64,000 bases of DNA from Trebonia sp963822615 (GTDB lineage Bacteria; Actinomycetota; Actinomycetes; Streptosporangiales; Streptosporangiaceae), in assembly GCA_963822615.1 (NCBI GenBank), contig CAWGIM010000001.1, positions 620,001 through 684,000 on the forward strand. Direction: 5' to 3'. Shown one piece after another: positions 45,478-52,859 of the stretch (position 1 is the stretch's first letter; each line of letters begins with the position of its first letter). The notes below the pieces were generated by a model. It had not been told where the DNA came from. It was given only the letters and a program-made list of their open reading frames with translations, and searched no databases. Both the position numbers and the translations under genes were made by a program.

Positions 45478-46005
45478 TCAGTCATCCAGGGCGAAGGTGA
45501 ACATCTTGTCCGCCTCGATGCGCGCCCCCACCGCGTCCAGCTCGTCAAGCCAGGTCTCGAACTGCGGGCCCTGCAGCGGCAGGTAGTGGTCGAGCATCGC
45601 CTGCCGCAGCTCGGCGCCGTCCGGCGACGCCAGGTCGAACAGCTCCGCCCGCCCGTGCACGGTGACCGCCAGTTCCTCGCCCGGCAGGTGGGTGGCGCTG
45701 ACGGCGGGCCGCGCGGCCAGGTGCCGCATGCGGACCGAGTTACGGGCCGAGGAGAAGTAGACCGACCCGTGCAGCAGGTAGCCGTCAACCGGCCCGGCCA
45801 GCGGCCGGCCGTCGGCGGTGACCGTGGCCACCGTCAGCAGCCGCATGCCCTGCAGCCGCTCGCACAGCCGGGCCGCGCTCAGCCGGCGCTCTTCGCTGAG
45901 GATGCCGCGCAGGTGCCCCCCGGCCCCGGCGGCGCTCCGGTCGAGCAGGAGCTGCAGGCGATCGATTTCTTCCGGAGTCTCTCGCACCCGCCGATTAGAG
46001 CACAC
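45478..46005 (-). CDS. Pyridoxamine 5'-phosphate oxidase-fold (PPOX) protein
   Basis: The 175-residue protein has a helical N-terminus (ETPEEIDRLQLLLDRS) and a split-barrel FMN-binding fold with LLTVATVTADGRPLAGPVDGYLLHGSVYFSS and ELAVTVHGRAELFDL. It resembles F420/FMN-binding general-stress proteins, and the cofactor cannot be decided by eye. A GTG at 45987 (RETPEEID) is an alternative start. It stands alone, with the DUF3099 gene downstream on the same strand 52 bases away. Confidence 0.8.
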   Translation of the reverse strand: MCSNRRVRETPEEIDRLQLLLDRSAAGAGGHLRGILSEERRLSAARLCERLQGMRLLTVATVTADGRPLAGPVDGYLLHGSVYFSSARNSVRMRHLAARPAVSATHLPGEELAVTVHGRAELFDLASPDGAELRQAMLDHYLPLQGPQFETWLDELDAVGARIEADKMFTFALDD

Positions 46006-46053
46006 GGGGCCGACATTCCCGGTCCGGCCAGGGCGAGCCGTCAGGCCCCGCGG

Positions 46054-46680
46054 TCAGGGGAGGGCAGTGCGGCTGACCACGACCAGGTAGCGGCAGCCTT
46101 CGGCGGCCTCGTTGCGGAACTCGCGCGGCCGCGGCTCGCCCAGCACGAACGTGTCACCCGGCCGCAGCACGTGCACGTCGTCCCCGTCCGCCAGGGTGAG
46201 CTGGCCGGCCAGCACCCAGACAAGCTGGGCGATGAACGCGTAGGCGCCGGCCGGGTAGGGAACCCGCGCGCCCGCCGGCAGCAGCACCTCGGTCACCGCG
46301 GCCGGGAACCCGGGAGTGGACACCTGGCGGCGCCGGTAGCCGGTCTCCGGGTCGCGCCACTCGGGCGTGTCCGCCGCGCGGCGGACCACCCCGCCTGCCT
46401 GCCGGATGCCGTGGTCCGGTTCGCCGGGCGGCGCCGTCCGGGGCGGCGCGTCCCCGGACGGCGCCGCTTCAAGCAGCTCGGCGATGCTGAGCTCGAGGGC
46501 GGCCGACAGCCTGCCAAGCAGCGTCGCGGTCGGGCTGCTCTCGCCCCGCTCGATCTTGCTGATCATCGCCCGGGACACGGCCGACGCGGCGGCCAGCCGG
46601 TCCAGCGACCAGCCCCGCGCACGGCGCAGCGCCCGCAGCCGTTCCCCGAACGCCGCCGATGAATCTACTATAGTAGACAT
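46054..46680 (-). CDS. XRE-cupin transcriptional regulator
   Basis: The 208-residue protein starts at ATG 46680. The helix-turn-helix (FGERLRALRRARGWSLDRLA, then SRAMISKIERGESSPTA) is followed by a linker rich in Pro and Ala. A C-terminal cupin follows (VTEVLLPAGARVPYPAGAYAF, then HVLRPGDTFVLGEPRPREFRNEA). This design belongs to the MerR-independent XRE-cupin regulators that sense small metabolites. Its start codon overlaps that of the divergent GNAT gene, so it almost certainly regulates both. Confidence 0.88.
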   Translation of the reverse strand: MSTIVDSSAAFGERLRALRRARGWSLDRLAAASAVSRAMISKIERGESSPTATLLGRLSAALELSIAELLEAAPSGDAPPRTAPPGEPDHGIRQAGGVVRRAADTPEWRDPETGYRRRQVSTPGFPAAVTEVLLPAGARVPYPAGAYAFIAQLVWVLAGQLTLADGDDVHVLRPGDTFVLGEPRPREFRNEAAEGCRYLVVVSRTALP

Positions 46681-46696
46681 GTCTCCACTATATAAG
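46664..46696. promoter_or_regulatory. Bidirectional leaderless promoter with overlapping start codons
   Basis: The two starts share CATG at 46678-46681 (minus ATG 46680-46678, plus ATG 46679-46681). TATAGT lies four bases before the plus-strand ATG (46669-46674). TATAGT also lies six bases before the minus-strand ATG on the other strand. A 14-base palindrome TCTACTATAGTAGA (46664-46677) covers the plus -10. Both mRNAs would start at the AUG. Confidence 0.6.
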
Positions 46697-47176
46697 ATCC
46701 GGCTGGCCGCGCCCGACGACGCGGAGCCGCTGCGGGCGATCCGCAACGACGTGATCGAGCACTCGACCGCCATGTGGACCACCCGGCTGCTGACCCCAGG
46801 CGACGGCCGGTCCTGGCTGGAGGACAACATCGCGCGCCGTTCGGCCTACGTGGCCGAGGCGTCCGGCCAGGTGATCGGCTACGCCAGCTGGTCACCCTGG
46901 CGCGCCAAGGACGGCTACCGGCACACCGTGGAGGACTCCGTGTACCTGGTCAGCGGGCACCAGGGGCACGGGGTAGGGACCGAGCTGCTGCGCACGCTGA
47001 TCGCGGCCGCCCGCGAGTCCGGCGCGCACGTGATGATGGCCAGCATCGAAGCGTCCAACAACCGCTCGGTCGTCCTCCACCAGCGGCTCGGCTTCCAGGT
47101 AGTCGGCACCGCCCGCGAGGTCGGCACCAAGTTCGGCCGCTGGCTCGACCTCACCATGATGAGCCTGCACCTGTAG
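46679..47176 (+). CDS. GNAT-family N-acetyltransferase
   Basis: The 165-residue protein from ATG 46679 begins MSPLYKIRLAAPDDAEPLRAI. It has the acetyl-CoA pyrophosphate loop in VSGHQGHGVGTELLRTLIAAA (Q/R-x2-G-x-G type) and the C-terminal MASIEASNNRSVVLHQRLGFQVVGTAREVG, close to phosphinothricin acetyltransferase-like enzymes. These inactivate amino-acid-like toxins or acetylate amino acids. Its start overlaps the divergent XRE-cupin regulator's, which suggests an inducible detoxification pair. Confidence 0.88.
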   Translation: MSPLYKIRLAAPDDAEPLRAIRNDVIEHSTAMWTTRLLTPGDGRSWLEDNIARRSAYVAEASGQVIGYASWSPWRAKDGYRHTVEDSVYLVSGHQGHGVGTELLRTLIAAARESGAHVMMASIEASNNRSVVLHQRLGFQVVGTAREVGTKFGRWLDLTMMSLHL

Positions 47177-47254
47177 CGTCCGGCCGCCCCCTCTCCTGGC
47201 GCGGGTTGACGCTCAGCCCGGCCGACTCGGTCGGCCACCGTTTGGGCGCCCGAG

Positions 47255-47271
47255 CGCTTCTTGCTGTTATC
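47255..47271 (+). repeat. 17-base intergenic word, copy 1
   Basis: Exact CGCTTCTTGCTGTTATC. It is followed 25 bases later by the 21-base-arm inverted repeat at 47297. It lies after the GNAT gene in a convergent gap. Confidence 0.85.
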
Positions 47272-47296
47272 AGGATGAGGGCGCGCGGACGGGAAG

Positions 47297-47342
47297 AACG
47301 TGGATGCTCCTGCACACGATGGTGTGCAGGAGCATCCACGTT
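47297..47342. repeat. Long perfect inverted repeat (hairpin)
   Basis: Arms of 21 bases (47297-47317 and 47322-47342) are exactly complementary around GATG. The left arm contains GTGGATGCTCCTGCACAC. No T run follows, so a plain terminator is not obvious. A hairpin this long and perfect usually reflects selection or recent insertion. Confidence 0.85.
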
Positions 47343-47550
47343 GCGAGCCGCGAGTACGCTGCCGGTCCGCGAGTCCTTGGGGGGCTCGAGTGCGTTGGGT
47401 GCCTGAGTTGCCGCGGGCCTTGAGGTTGCCCCCGCAGTCCGGACACCTGACCTGAGTTCGCGCGCTGAGGCCCTCGAGTGCTCTGAGGCCCTTGAGGATT
47501 ACGTGGCCCTGGGGATGACGCCGCCTTGCGGGCTACGCAGCCTTTCCCGT

Positions 47551-47583
47551 CGCTTCTTGCTGTTATCTCGGGCGAAGCCCGAG
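47551..47583 (+). repeat. 17-base word copy 2 with adjoining hairpin
   Basis: Exact word at 47551-47567. Its last base begins a stem CTCGGGC (47567-47573)/GCCCGAG (47577-47583) with loop GAA. Confidence 0.85.
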
Positions 47584-47657
47584 GGCGGCGCGGCGTTGGA
47601 TGCTGGCCAACCCCTGGCGCACCGTGCGCCGCACGGCGGCGGGCCCGCGAAGGCTCA

Positions 47658-47713
47658 TGGAAACTTTTCGGGGCTATGGCACCTGTTAATTACCACGCGG
47701 ACAAAAGTTTCCA
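47658..47713. repeat. Split inverted repeat TGGAAACTTTT/AAAAGTTTCCA
   Basis: Perfect 11-base arms at 47658-47668 and 47703-47713 around 34 bases that include TTAATTA. It is far more AT-rich than the surrounding DNA. It may be a decayed relative of the longer hairpins nearby, because the right arm continues ACCACGCGGAC before the stem. Confidence 0.6.
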
Positions 47714-47850
47714 CGCCGACGACTCTGCGTCCGGACACGCGGGCACCGCCCGTCACCTGGTTAGCGTGAGGCTCAGATTTCCCGGTCAGGCGCCACGTTG
47801 CCCAGCCTGCCGGCGGGCGCTTGGAGCTGCCGGCGGGCCCTCGCGCGGGA

Positions 47851-47890
47851 TGGCGGGGGCTGGCGGGGGCTGGCGGGGGTTGGCGGGCAG
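47851..47890 (+). repeat. Four tandem TGGCGGGGGC units
   Basis: Four 10-base units at 47851-47890, the first two identical and the last two diverged. The G runs (5,5,5,3) could form a G-quadruplex on the plus strand. Confidence 0.75.
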
Positions 47891-47913
47891 GGTTACCCCG
47901 CGCGCTAACCGGA

Positions 47914-47946
47914 CACCCCGCGCTTCTTGCTGTTATCAGAGGGGTG
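47914..47946 (+). repeat. 17-base word copy 3 enclosed by a CACCCC/GGGGTG stem
   Basis: Exact word at 47921-47937. CACCCC (47914-47919) and GGGGTG (47941-47946) would place the word in the loop of a hairpin. Confidence 0.8.
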
Positions 47947-48026
47947 ACGGCGCGGGCGGCCGGGACGCGACGTGAACGGGCCGGGGACGAGGGCGTGGCC
48001 GGGTGGGTCAGCCGCACCCGTTCGGG

Positions 48027-49484
48027 CTAGTCGGTGCCTGACTCCATGGCGGCGCGGTCCAGCAGCTCGTCGTCGGGGGCCTGGCTGCCACCGGACGCGA
48101 TCGCCTCGGCCCCGCCGGTCGGCATCGCGCCGATCAGCTCGGCGGGCGACGACGTGGCGGTGCTGCCCGCGCCGATCAGGGCGGCGTGGCCGCCGCCGAA
48201 CATGCCCAGGCCCGCGTACTGCTCCAGCTTGGCGCGGGAGTCGGCGATGTCCAGGTTGCGCATGGTGAGCTGGCCGATCCGGTCCGCTGGCCCGAACGCG
48301 GCGTCCTCCACCCGCTCCATCGACAGCTTGTCCGGGTGGTAGCTGAACCCGGACCCGGACGTGTCGAGCACCGAGTAGTCCTCGCCCCGCCGCAGCCGCA
48401 GGGTCACGTTGCCGCTCACCGCGGTGCCCACCCAGCGCTGCAGCGACTCGCGGATCATCAGCGCCTGCGGGTCGAGCCAGCGCCCCTCGTACAGCAGCCG
48501 GCCAAGCTTGCGGCCCTCGCTGTGGTAAGCGGCGATCGAGTCCTCGTTGTGGATCGCGCAGACCAGCCGCTCGTAGGCGGCGTGCAGCAGCGCCATGCCG
48601 GGCGCCTCGTAGATGCCGCGCGACTTGGCCTCGATGATCCGGTTCTCGATCTGGTCGGACATGCCCAGGCCGTGCCGCCCGCCGACCGCGTTCGCCTCGA
48701 GCACCAGGGCCACCGCGTCGGCGAACTCCTTGCCGTTGATGGCGACCGGGCGGCCCTGCTCGAAGGTGACCGTGACGTCCTCGGACGGGATCTCGACCGA
48801 CGGGTCCCAGAACCGGACGCCCATGATCGGCTCGACCAGCTCGACGCTGGCGTCCAGGTGCTCGAGCTGCTTCGCCTCGTGGGTAGCGCCCCAGATGTTC
48901 GCGTCGGTCGAGTACGCCTTCTCCTTGCTGGCCCGGTACGGCAGCCCGCGGTCGGCCAGCCACTGGGACATCTCCGCCCGGCCCCCCAGCTCGCTGACGA
49001 ACGCGGCGTCCAGCCAGGGCTTGTAGACCCGCAGCGAGGGGTTGGCGAGCAGGCCGTAGCGGTAGAACCGCTCGATGTCGTTGCCCTTGTAGGTGGAGCC
49101 GTCGCCCCAGATCTGCACGTTGTCCTCGAGCATCGCCCGGACCAGCAGCGTGCCGGTGACCGCGCGGCCAAGCGGCGTGGTGTTGAAGTAGGCGCGCCCG
49201 CCGGACCGAATATGGAACGCTCCGCAGGTCAGCGCGGCCAGGCCCTCCTCCACCAGGGCGGCCTTGCAGTCGACCAGGCGGGCGCCCTCGGCCCCGTAGG
49301 CGCCGGCCCGGCCGGGCACCGACGCCACGTCGGGCTCGTCGTACTGGCCGAGGTCGGCGGTGTAGGTGTAGGGCACCGCCCCCTTCTCGCGCATCCAGGC
49401 GACGGCGACCGACGTGTCCAGGCCGCCGGAGAAGGCGATGCCGACACGTTCACCAACGGGGAGGGAGGCGAGCACCTTAGTCAT
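48027..49484 (-). CDS. argG: Argininosuccinate synthase
   Basis: The 485-residue protein from ATG 49484 (MTKVLASLPVGERVGIAFSG) has the PP-loop AFSGGLDTSVAVAWM for ATP, the aspartate/citrulline-binding GDGSTYKGNDIERFYRYG and STDANIWGATHEA. The length of about 485 residues with the C-terminal extension makes it the long E. coli-like class rather than the 400-residue class. It joins citrulline to aspartate in arginine synthesis. An ATG 18 bases earlier lies inside the ARG boxes and is rejected. No other arg gene is adjacent, so it is a detached argG with its own ArgR control. Confidence 0.95.
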   Translation of the reverse strand: MTKVLASLPVGERVGIAFSGGLDTSVAVAWMREKGAVPYTYTADLGQYDEPDVASVPGRAGAYGAEGARLVDCKAALVEEGLAALTCGAFHIRSGGRAYFNTTPLGRAVTGTLLVRAMLEDNVQIWGDGSTYKGNDIERFYRYGLLANPSLRVYKPWLDAAFVSELGGRAEMSQWLADRGLPYRASKEKAYSTDANIWGATHEAKQLEHLDASVELVEPIMGVRFWDPSVEIPSEDVTVTFEQGRPVAINGKEFADAVALVLEANAVGGRHGLGMSDQIENRIIEAKSRGIYEAPGMALLHAAYERLVCAIHNEDSIAAYHSEGRKLGRLLYEGRWLDPQALMIRESLQRWVGTAVSGNVTLRLRRGEDYSVLDTSGSGFSYHPDKLSMERVEDAAFGPADRIGQLTMRNLDIADSRAKLEQYAGLGMFGGGHAALIGAGSTATSSPAELIGAMPTGGAEAIASGGSQAPDDELLDRAAMESGTD

Positions 49485-49487
49485 GAC

Positions 49488-49521
49488 TGCAATTATATGC
49501 ATGACACTGTATGATCATGCA
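49488..49521. promoter_or_regulatory. Tandem ArgR (ARG) boxes upstream of argG
   Basis: TGCAATTATATGCA (49488-49501) and TGTATGATCATGCA (49508-49521) each differ by one base from the TGCAT-N4-ATGCA dyad of Streptomyces-type ARG boxes. They repeat at 20-base spacing. The nearer box ends three bases from the argG ATG, so bound ArgR would block initiation. Confidence 0.75.
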
Positions 49522-49589
49522 ACCCGGATGAGCGGCCCCGATCGAAGCGCTCCCCCGGCCGAGCCGGTAACCCGGCCGCGCCCTCCCCC

Positions 49590-49627
49590 CGCTTCTTGCT
49601 GTTATCGGTTGGCTTCGACGCCAACCG
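49590..49627 (+). repeat. 17-base word copy 4 with adjoining hairpin
   Basis: Exact word at 49590-49606. Its last base begins a stem CGGTTGGC (49606-49613)/GCCAACCG (49620-49627) with loop TTCGAC. It lies in the divergent gap between argG and the VIT1 gene. Confidence 0.85.
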
Positions 49628-50057
49628 GCCCCTTCCCCCTTAGGGTTACCTAACTTTTCCGCATTGCCGCAGCTCATTGCATCGTTTATCTGGGGTCGGC
49701 TCGATGATAATTTTGTAATGACCGGCGCCGGGCGACAGAGAATTATTCGGATCACAGATGTGTAAACTCAGCGGCACAAGCGTTGCCTGGGATGCACAGG
49801 GAGACGAAATGGAAGCGTTCGGCGGCCGGCTGGCTGCGGATCGTCATGGACCGCGTTCCCGTGGGCTGCACTCCTGGCCGGACGCGGTCCGGCGGATCAC
49901 CAGGCAGCCGCTTCGTCCTTGGCTCAGCGGTCCGCCACCAGGTCATGACGGTTAGTCCAGGTACCTCGAGTCTTTGATTGCGGACCGGCCTTTCCCGGTT
50001 CCTTTTCTTATGTCATACGGCGGCTAAAGCCGCTATCACAAAGGCGAGGTGCGAGAA
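49628..50057. other. Gene-poor stretch upstream of the VIT1 gene
   Basis: The first 140 bases are AT-rich for this genome (CTAACTTTTCCGC, ATGATAATTTTGTAATG, GAGAATTATTC), which suggests promoters or foreign DNA. A GCGGC-TAAA-GCCGC hairpin lies at 50020-50033, about 25 bases before the VIT1 start. A short frame at 49809-49955 is listed separately. Nothing else is recognised. Confidence 0.5.
49809..49955 (+). CDS. Candidate 48-residue small protein
   Basis: ATG 49809 follows CAGGGAG at a good five- to six-base spacing. The frame (MEAFGGRLAADRHGPRSRGL onward) is basic, with a single TRQPLRPWL stretch and no recognised family. Only the ribosome site supports it, and composition is not decisive. 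Confidence 0.25.
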   Translation: MEAFGGRLAADRHGPRSRGLHSWPDAVRRITRQPLRPWLSGPPPGHDG

Positions 50058-51413
50058 GTGGACGACTTCGACAACGGGCCGTACGCGTTTTCCGCTGGGT
50101 ACCCGCCCTATGAAACCTACGCCGATACCGAGCGCGACCGGCCGGAGAGTCAGCATCCAGGATCCTGGCAGCCGGATTACCCGCATTACCCGCCGCACCC
50201 GCCGCGACCGCCGGCCGGGGGATGGAGCGTCCCGCCCGGCGTCCAGGCCCCGCCCCCGCGCCGCGGCAGTGGTCCCCAGCCCGTCTACCGGCGGGACAGC
50301 GGCCCGCAGCCGGCCTACCAGCGGGACGGCGGCCCGCAGGCTGCCTACCAGCGGCGCGGCGGGCCGCCTGAGGACTATCGGGACACCGGGCCCAGGCCTG
50401 GTGTCCGGCCCGGCAGCGGCCCCAACCCGGTCTACCGGCGGGACACCGGGCCCAGTCCGGTCTACCGGCGGGACAGCGGGCCGATGGCCGCCGGGCCGTC
50501 ACGATCCGGCCCCCGGCACCGTCCGGCCGACAGCATGCTGCTGGCGGGACCGCCGCCGGCCCGCGGCCCGCGGCCGGCCGGCCAGGGCCCGGGCAGCCAG
50601 GCCACCGGCGAGCAGGCCGCGCTCGGGTCCCTGCTCTCGGTCGGCAAGCGGGTGCCTGGCTGGCTGCCGTACGGCAGCCGGCTGGTCCTGCTCCCGCCCG
50701 ACCTCGCACTCGACGAGCCGGAAGCGGACCTGCGTGAGCACCGCGACGTCAACGGCGGGTGGCTGCGGCCCGCCGTCTTCGGCGCGATGGACGGGCTGGT
50801 CACTAACTCCTCGCTGATCGCCGGGATCGGCGGTGGCGGCGGCGGGGCCGGCATGATCGTGCTGACCGGCATCGCCGGCCTGATCGCGGGCGCGTTCTCC
50901 ATGGCCACCGGCGAGTACATCTCGGTGAAGTCGCAGAACGAGCTGACCGCGGCGGAGGTCGAGCTCGAACGCAGGCAGCACGCCCGCGACCCGGCAGGCA
51001 AGCTGACCAGGCTCACCCAGCTCTTCATCGACAAGGGGGTCTCCCCCAACCTGGCCGAAGCGGTGGTCAGGCAGATCTCGGCCGACCCGGACCGGGCGGT
51101 CGCCACCCACGTGCGCGAAGAACTCGGCATCGACCCGGACGACCTGCCCTCCCCGCAGACCGCCGCGGTCGCGTCACTCGCCTCGTTCACCGTGGGTGCG
51201 CTGATCCCGCTGGCGCCGTTCCTGATCGGCGTCCCCTCCCTTACCGCGGCCCTGGTACTGGCCGGCGGGGCCGCCTTCGCCGGCGGGGCCGCGGTGGCCC
51301 GGCTGGCGGGCCGCTCCCCCTGGCGCGGCGGCCTGCGCCAGCTCGGCGCGGCGTTCCTGGCGACCGTCATGTCCTTCGGCATCGGGCACGTCATCGGCAC
51401 CCACCTGAGCTAG
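50058..51413 (+). CDS. VIT1/CCC1-family transporter with long repetitive N-terminal extension
   Basis: The 451-residue protein starts at GTG 50058 (GGCGAGG lies about eight bases upstream). The C-terminal 220 residues are the VIT1/CCC1 domain (VFGAMDGLVTNSSLIAGIGGG, IAGLIAGAFSMATGEYISVKSQNE) with about five helices, known for Fe2+/Mn2+ export or storage. The first 230 residues are Pro/Arg/Tyr-rich and predicted disordered. They include repeats of the kind PVYRRDSGP, PAYQRDGGP and AAYQRRGGP. Such a tail is not part of the family's core and may bind partners at the cytosolic face. Confidence 0.85.
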   Translation: MDDFDNGPYAFSAGYPPYETYADTERDRPESQHPGSWQPDYPHYPPHPPRPPAGGWSVPPGVQAPPPRRGSGPQPVYRRDSGPQPAYQRDGGPQAAYQRRGGPPEDYRDTGPRPGVRPGSGPNPVYRRDTGPSPVYRRDSGPMAAGPSRSGPRHRPADSMLLAGPPPARGPRPAGQGPGSQATGEQAALGSLLSVGKRVPGWLPYGSRLVLLPPDLALDEPEADLREHRDVNGGWLRPAVFGAMDGLVTNSSLIAGIGGGGGGAGMIVLTGIAGLIAGAFSMATGEYISVKSQNELTAAEVELERRQHARDPAGKLTRLTQLFIDKGVSPNLAEAVVRQISADPDRAVATHVREELGIDPDDLPSPQTAAVASLASFTVGALIPLAPFLIGVPSLTAALVLAGGAAFAGGAAVARLAGRSPWRGGLRQLGAAFLATVMSFGIGHVIGTHLS

Positions 51414-51453
51414 CGGCACCTGTCCGCTTCCCGTACTGCCCGCACAGAGTCCC

Positions 51454-51470
51454 CGCTACTTGCTGTTATC
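51454..51470 (+). repeat. 17-base word copy 5 (one mismatch)
   Basis: CGCTACTTGCTGTTATC at 51454-51470 differs from the other six by T to A at position 5. A small CCGC-CTGG-GCGG stem follows at once, and the 20-base-arm inverted repeat begins 20 bases later. Confidence 0.8.
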
Positions 51471-51490
51471 CGCCTGGGCGGGAGAGCCGC

Positions 51491-51544
51491 CAACGCGGTG
51501 GATGTTTGGGCACCCCTGGTAACTCCCAAACGTCCACCGCGTTG
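51491..51544. repeat. Long inverted repeat between copies 5 and 6
   Basis: Arms of 20 bases (51491-51510 and 51525-51544) differ at one position that still pairs as G-U in RNA. The loop is 14 bases. The left arm includes GCGGTGGATGTTTGGG and shares GTGGATG with the hairpin at 47297. It is flanked by 17-base words on both sides. Confidence 0.85.
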
Positions 51545-51565
51545 AGAACGCACACGCAGACAGGC

Positions 51566-51599
51566 CGCTTCTTGCTGTTATCTCGGCGCCGGGGGCGGC
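51566..51599 (+). repeat. 17-base word copy 6 with adjoining hairpin
   Basis: Exact word at 51566-51582, followed by a stem GCGCCG/CGGCGC with a GGGG loop within the next 18 bases. Confidence 0.8.
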
Positions 51600-51659
51600 G
51601 CGCGGTGACCAGGGAGGCGAGGCTCGGTAGCCGGAGCAGGTAGCACGCCGCACTCACTC

Positions 51660-51837
51660 CAGTCACATGAAGATCACCGGCACTCCTGGTGGCACGGCCT
51701 TTAATCCTGGCACTCGCGTTAAAGCGAGTAACTCTATGCAGGAAATGACACTATTTCCCTTAAAAGGCAAAGCAAGCAATTCTTCCTGTTTTACGCTCAG
51801 CACACCTACCTGTAGGCCGCAACTCAGGAGGAATTCC
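51660..51837 (+). promoter_or_regulatory. Structured leader of the substrate-binding protein gene
   Basis: This AT-richer 180-base stretch holds consecutive short stems: ACTCGC/GCGAGT around GTTAAA, GGAAAT/ATTTCC around GACACT, and CCTAC/GTAGG. It ends in a strong AGGAGG ribosome site. It fits no riboswitch consensus I know (no TPP, SAM or cobalamin core), but a regulatory leader is plausible. Confidence 0.35.
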
Positions 51838-52836
51838 TTGTTCCGCACCCGTGCACGCATTTTCGTGCCACCACTAGTAATAGCCCTGCTAGCCCTTTCG
51901 GGCTGCGGCGGAGTAGCCGCCACAGCCGGAAGTACTAGCCCGAACGGGCTACAGAAAACAACGCTCAACGTGGCCGTCGTGCCCGCGGTCGATTCCGCGG
52001 GCTTTTTCGTCGCCCTGCATGACGGCCTGTTCAAGCAGCAGGGCCTGACCGTTAACTACTCCCCCGCCGTCAGTAGTGACCAGGTAATCGGCCAGCAGCT
52101 AGCTGGAAAGTATGACATTACTGGCGGAAACTACGTCTCTTACATCCAGCATTACGTAGTTGATCATCAGACCCAGCTCGAGATCATCGCCGAGGGATCG
52201 GTGATGCAGCAGGGCACGCAGGCGATCTACACGATGCCCGGGTCCAAGATCACTACCCTCGCCCAACTGAAGGGGCACGTGCTGGGGATCAACGCACCCC
52301 AGAACATTAACTACCTGCTCGCCGCCTCGGTGCTCACCGAGAATGGCATCAAGCTGAGTCAGGTGCGCTTCCCGGCCACGCCGATCCCGTTCCCGCAGAT
52401 GGCGTCGGAGCTCGCGGCGGGCAAGGTCGACGCGGCCGCGCTACCGGAGCCGTTCGCCACCTCGGCCGAGCAGGAATACGGGGCGGTCGAGCTGACCGAC
52501 CTCAACCAGGGGGCGACCGAGCAGTTCCCCATCCAGGGGTACGTGGTCACCAAGTCCTGGGCCCAGCAGAACCCGGGCACGCTGCGGGCGTTCACCACCG
52601 CGCTGGAGCAGGGCCAGGAGATGGCCGACACCAGCCGCCCCGCGGTGGAGAAGGCAATGGAGGCGCTGAGCGGCCCGCAGAACGGGGAAGTGCAGCCGAT
52701 CGTGGCCGCGGTGATGGCGGTGAACATCTACCCGACCGCCATCGACAAGGTGCGGATCCAGCGCGTCGCCGACGTGATGTACCAGTTCGGCCTGCTGCGC
52801 AACCGGTTCAACGTGACCCCGATGATCGGCCCCTGA
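51838..52836 (+). CDS. NMT1/TauA-like ABC substrate-binding lipoprotein, orphan
   Basis: The start is TTG 51838, fixed by AGGAGG six bases upstream. The signal peptide (FRTRARIFVPPLVIALLALSGC) ends in a lipobox LSGC. The mature protein has the type II periplasmic fold with the NMT1/SsuA-like order VVPAVDSAGFFVALHDGLFKQQGL, DITGGNYVSYI, LKGHVLGINAP, VDAAALPEPFATSAE and LQG-like GYVVTKSW. It resembles binders of sulfonates, nitrate or thiamine precursors. No permease or ATPase gene is next to it, so it must work with a distant transporter. A 15-base terminator hairpin follows. Confidence 0.88.
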   Translation: MFRTRARIFVPPLVIALLALSGCGGVAATAGSTSPNGLQKTTLNVAVVPAVDSAGFFVALHDGLFKQQGLTVNYSPAVSSDQVIGQQLAGKYDITGGNYVSYIQHYVVDHQTQLEIIAEGSVMQQGTQAIYTMPGSKITTLAQLKGHVLGINAPQNINYLLAASVLTENGIKLSQVRFPATPIPFPQMASELAAGKVDAAALPEPFATSAEQEYGAVELTDLNQGATEQFPIQGYVVTKSWAQQNPGTLRAFTTALEQGQEMADTSRPAVEKAMEALSGPQNGEVQPIVAAVMAVNIYPTAIDKVRIQRVADVMYQFGLLRNRFNVTPMIGP

Positions 52837-52859
52837 ACCGCCCAGAGGTTGATGAAGTC

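Larger units (their letters stand above)
47177..48026. other. 850-base gene-free region with repeats and hairpins
   Basis: This lies between the convergent ends of the GNAT gene and argG. No frame in it has protein-like composition or a known motif. It contains three copies of the 17-base word, a long perfect inverted repeat, an 11-base split inverted repeat, and a four-fold G-rich 10-base repeat. It also has a CTGAG/CTTGAG/CTCGAG-rich stretch at about 47370-47500 (for example GCCTTGAGG, GCGCTGAGG, CCCTTGAGG). This resembles an accumulation site for non-coding elements or RNA. Individual parts are listed separately. Confidence 0.6.

Noticed and set aside
47297..47342. Integron attC site
   Set aside because: The hairpin is fully complementary without the extrahelical bases and the GTTRRRY/RYYYAAC core sites needed, and there is no integrase nearby.
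47255..51582. The repeated 17-base words as a CRISPR array
   Set aside because: Spacing varies from about 110 bases to 11 kb, spacers are not of uniform size, and there are no cas genes in the window.
47255..51599. The words as transcription terminators or promoters
   Set aside because: They lie in convergent, divergent and tandem gaps in one orientation regardless of gene direction, there is no T tract after the hairpins, and no -10 match recurs at a fixed distance.
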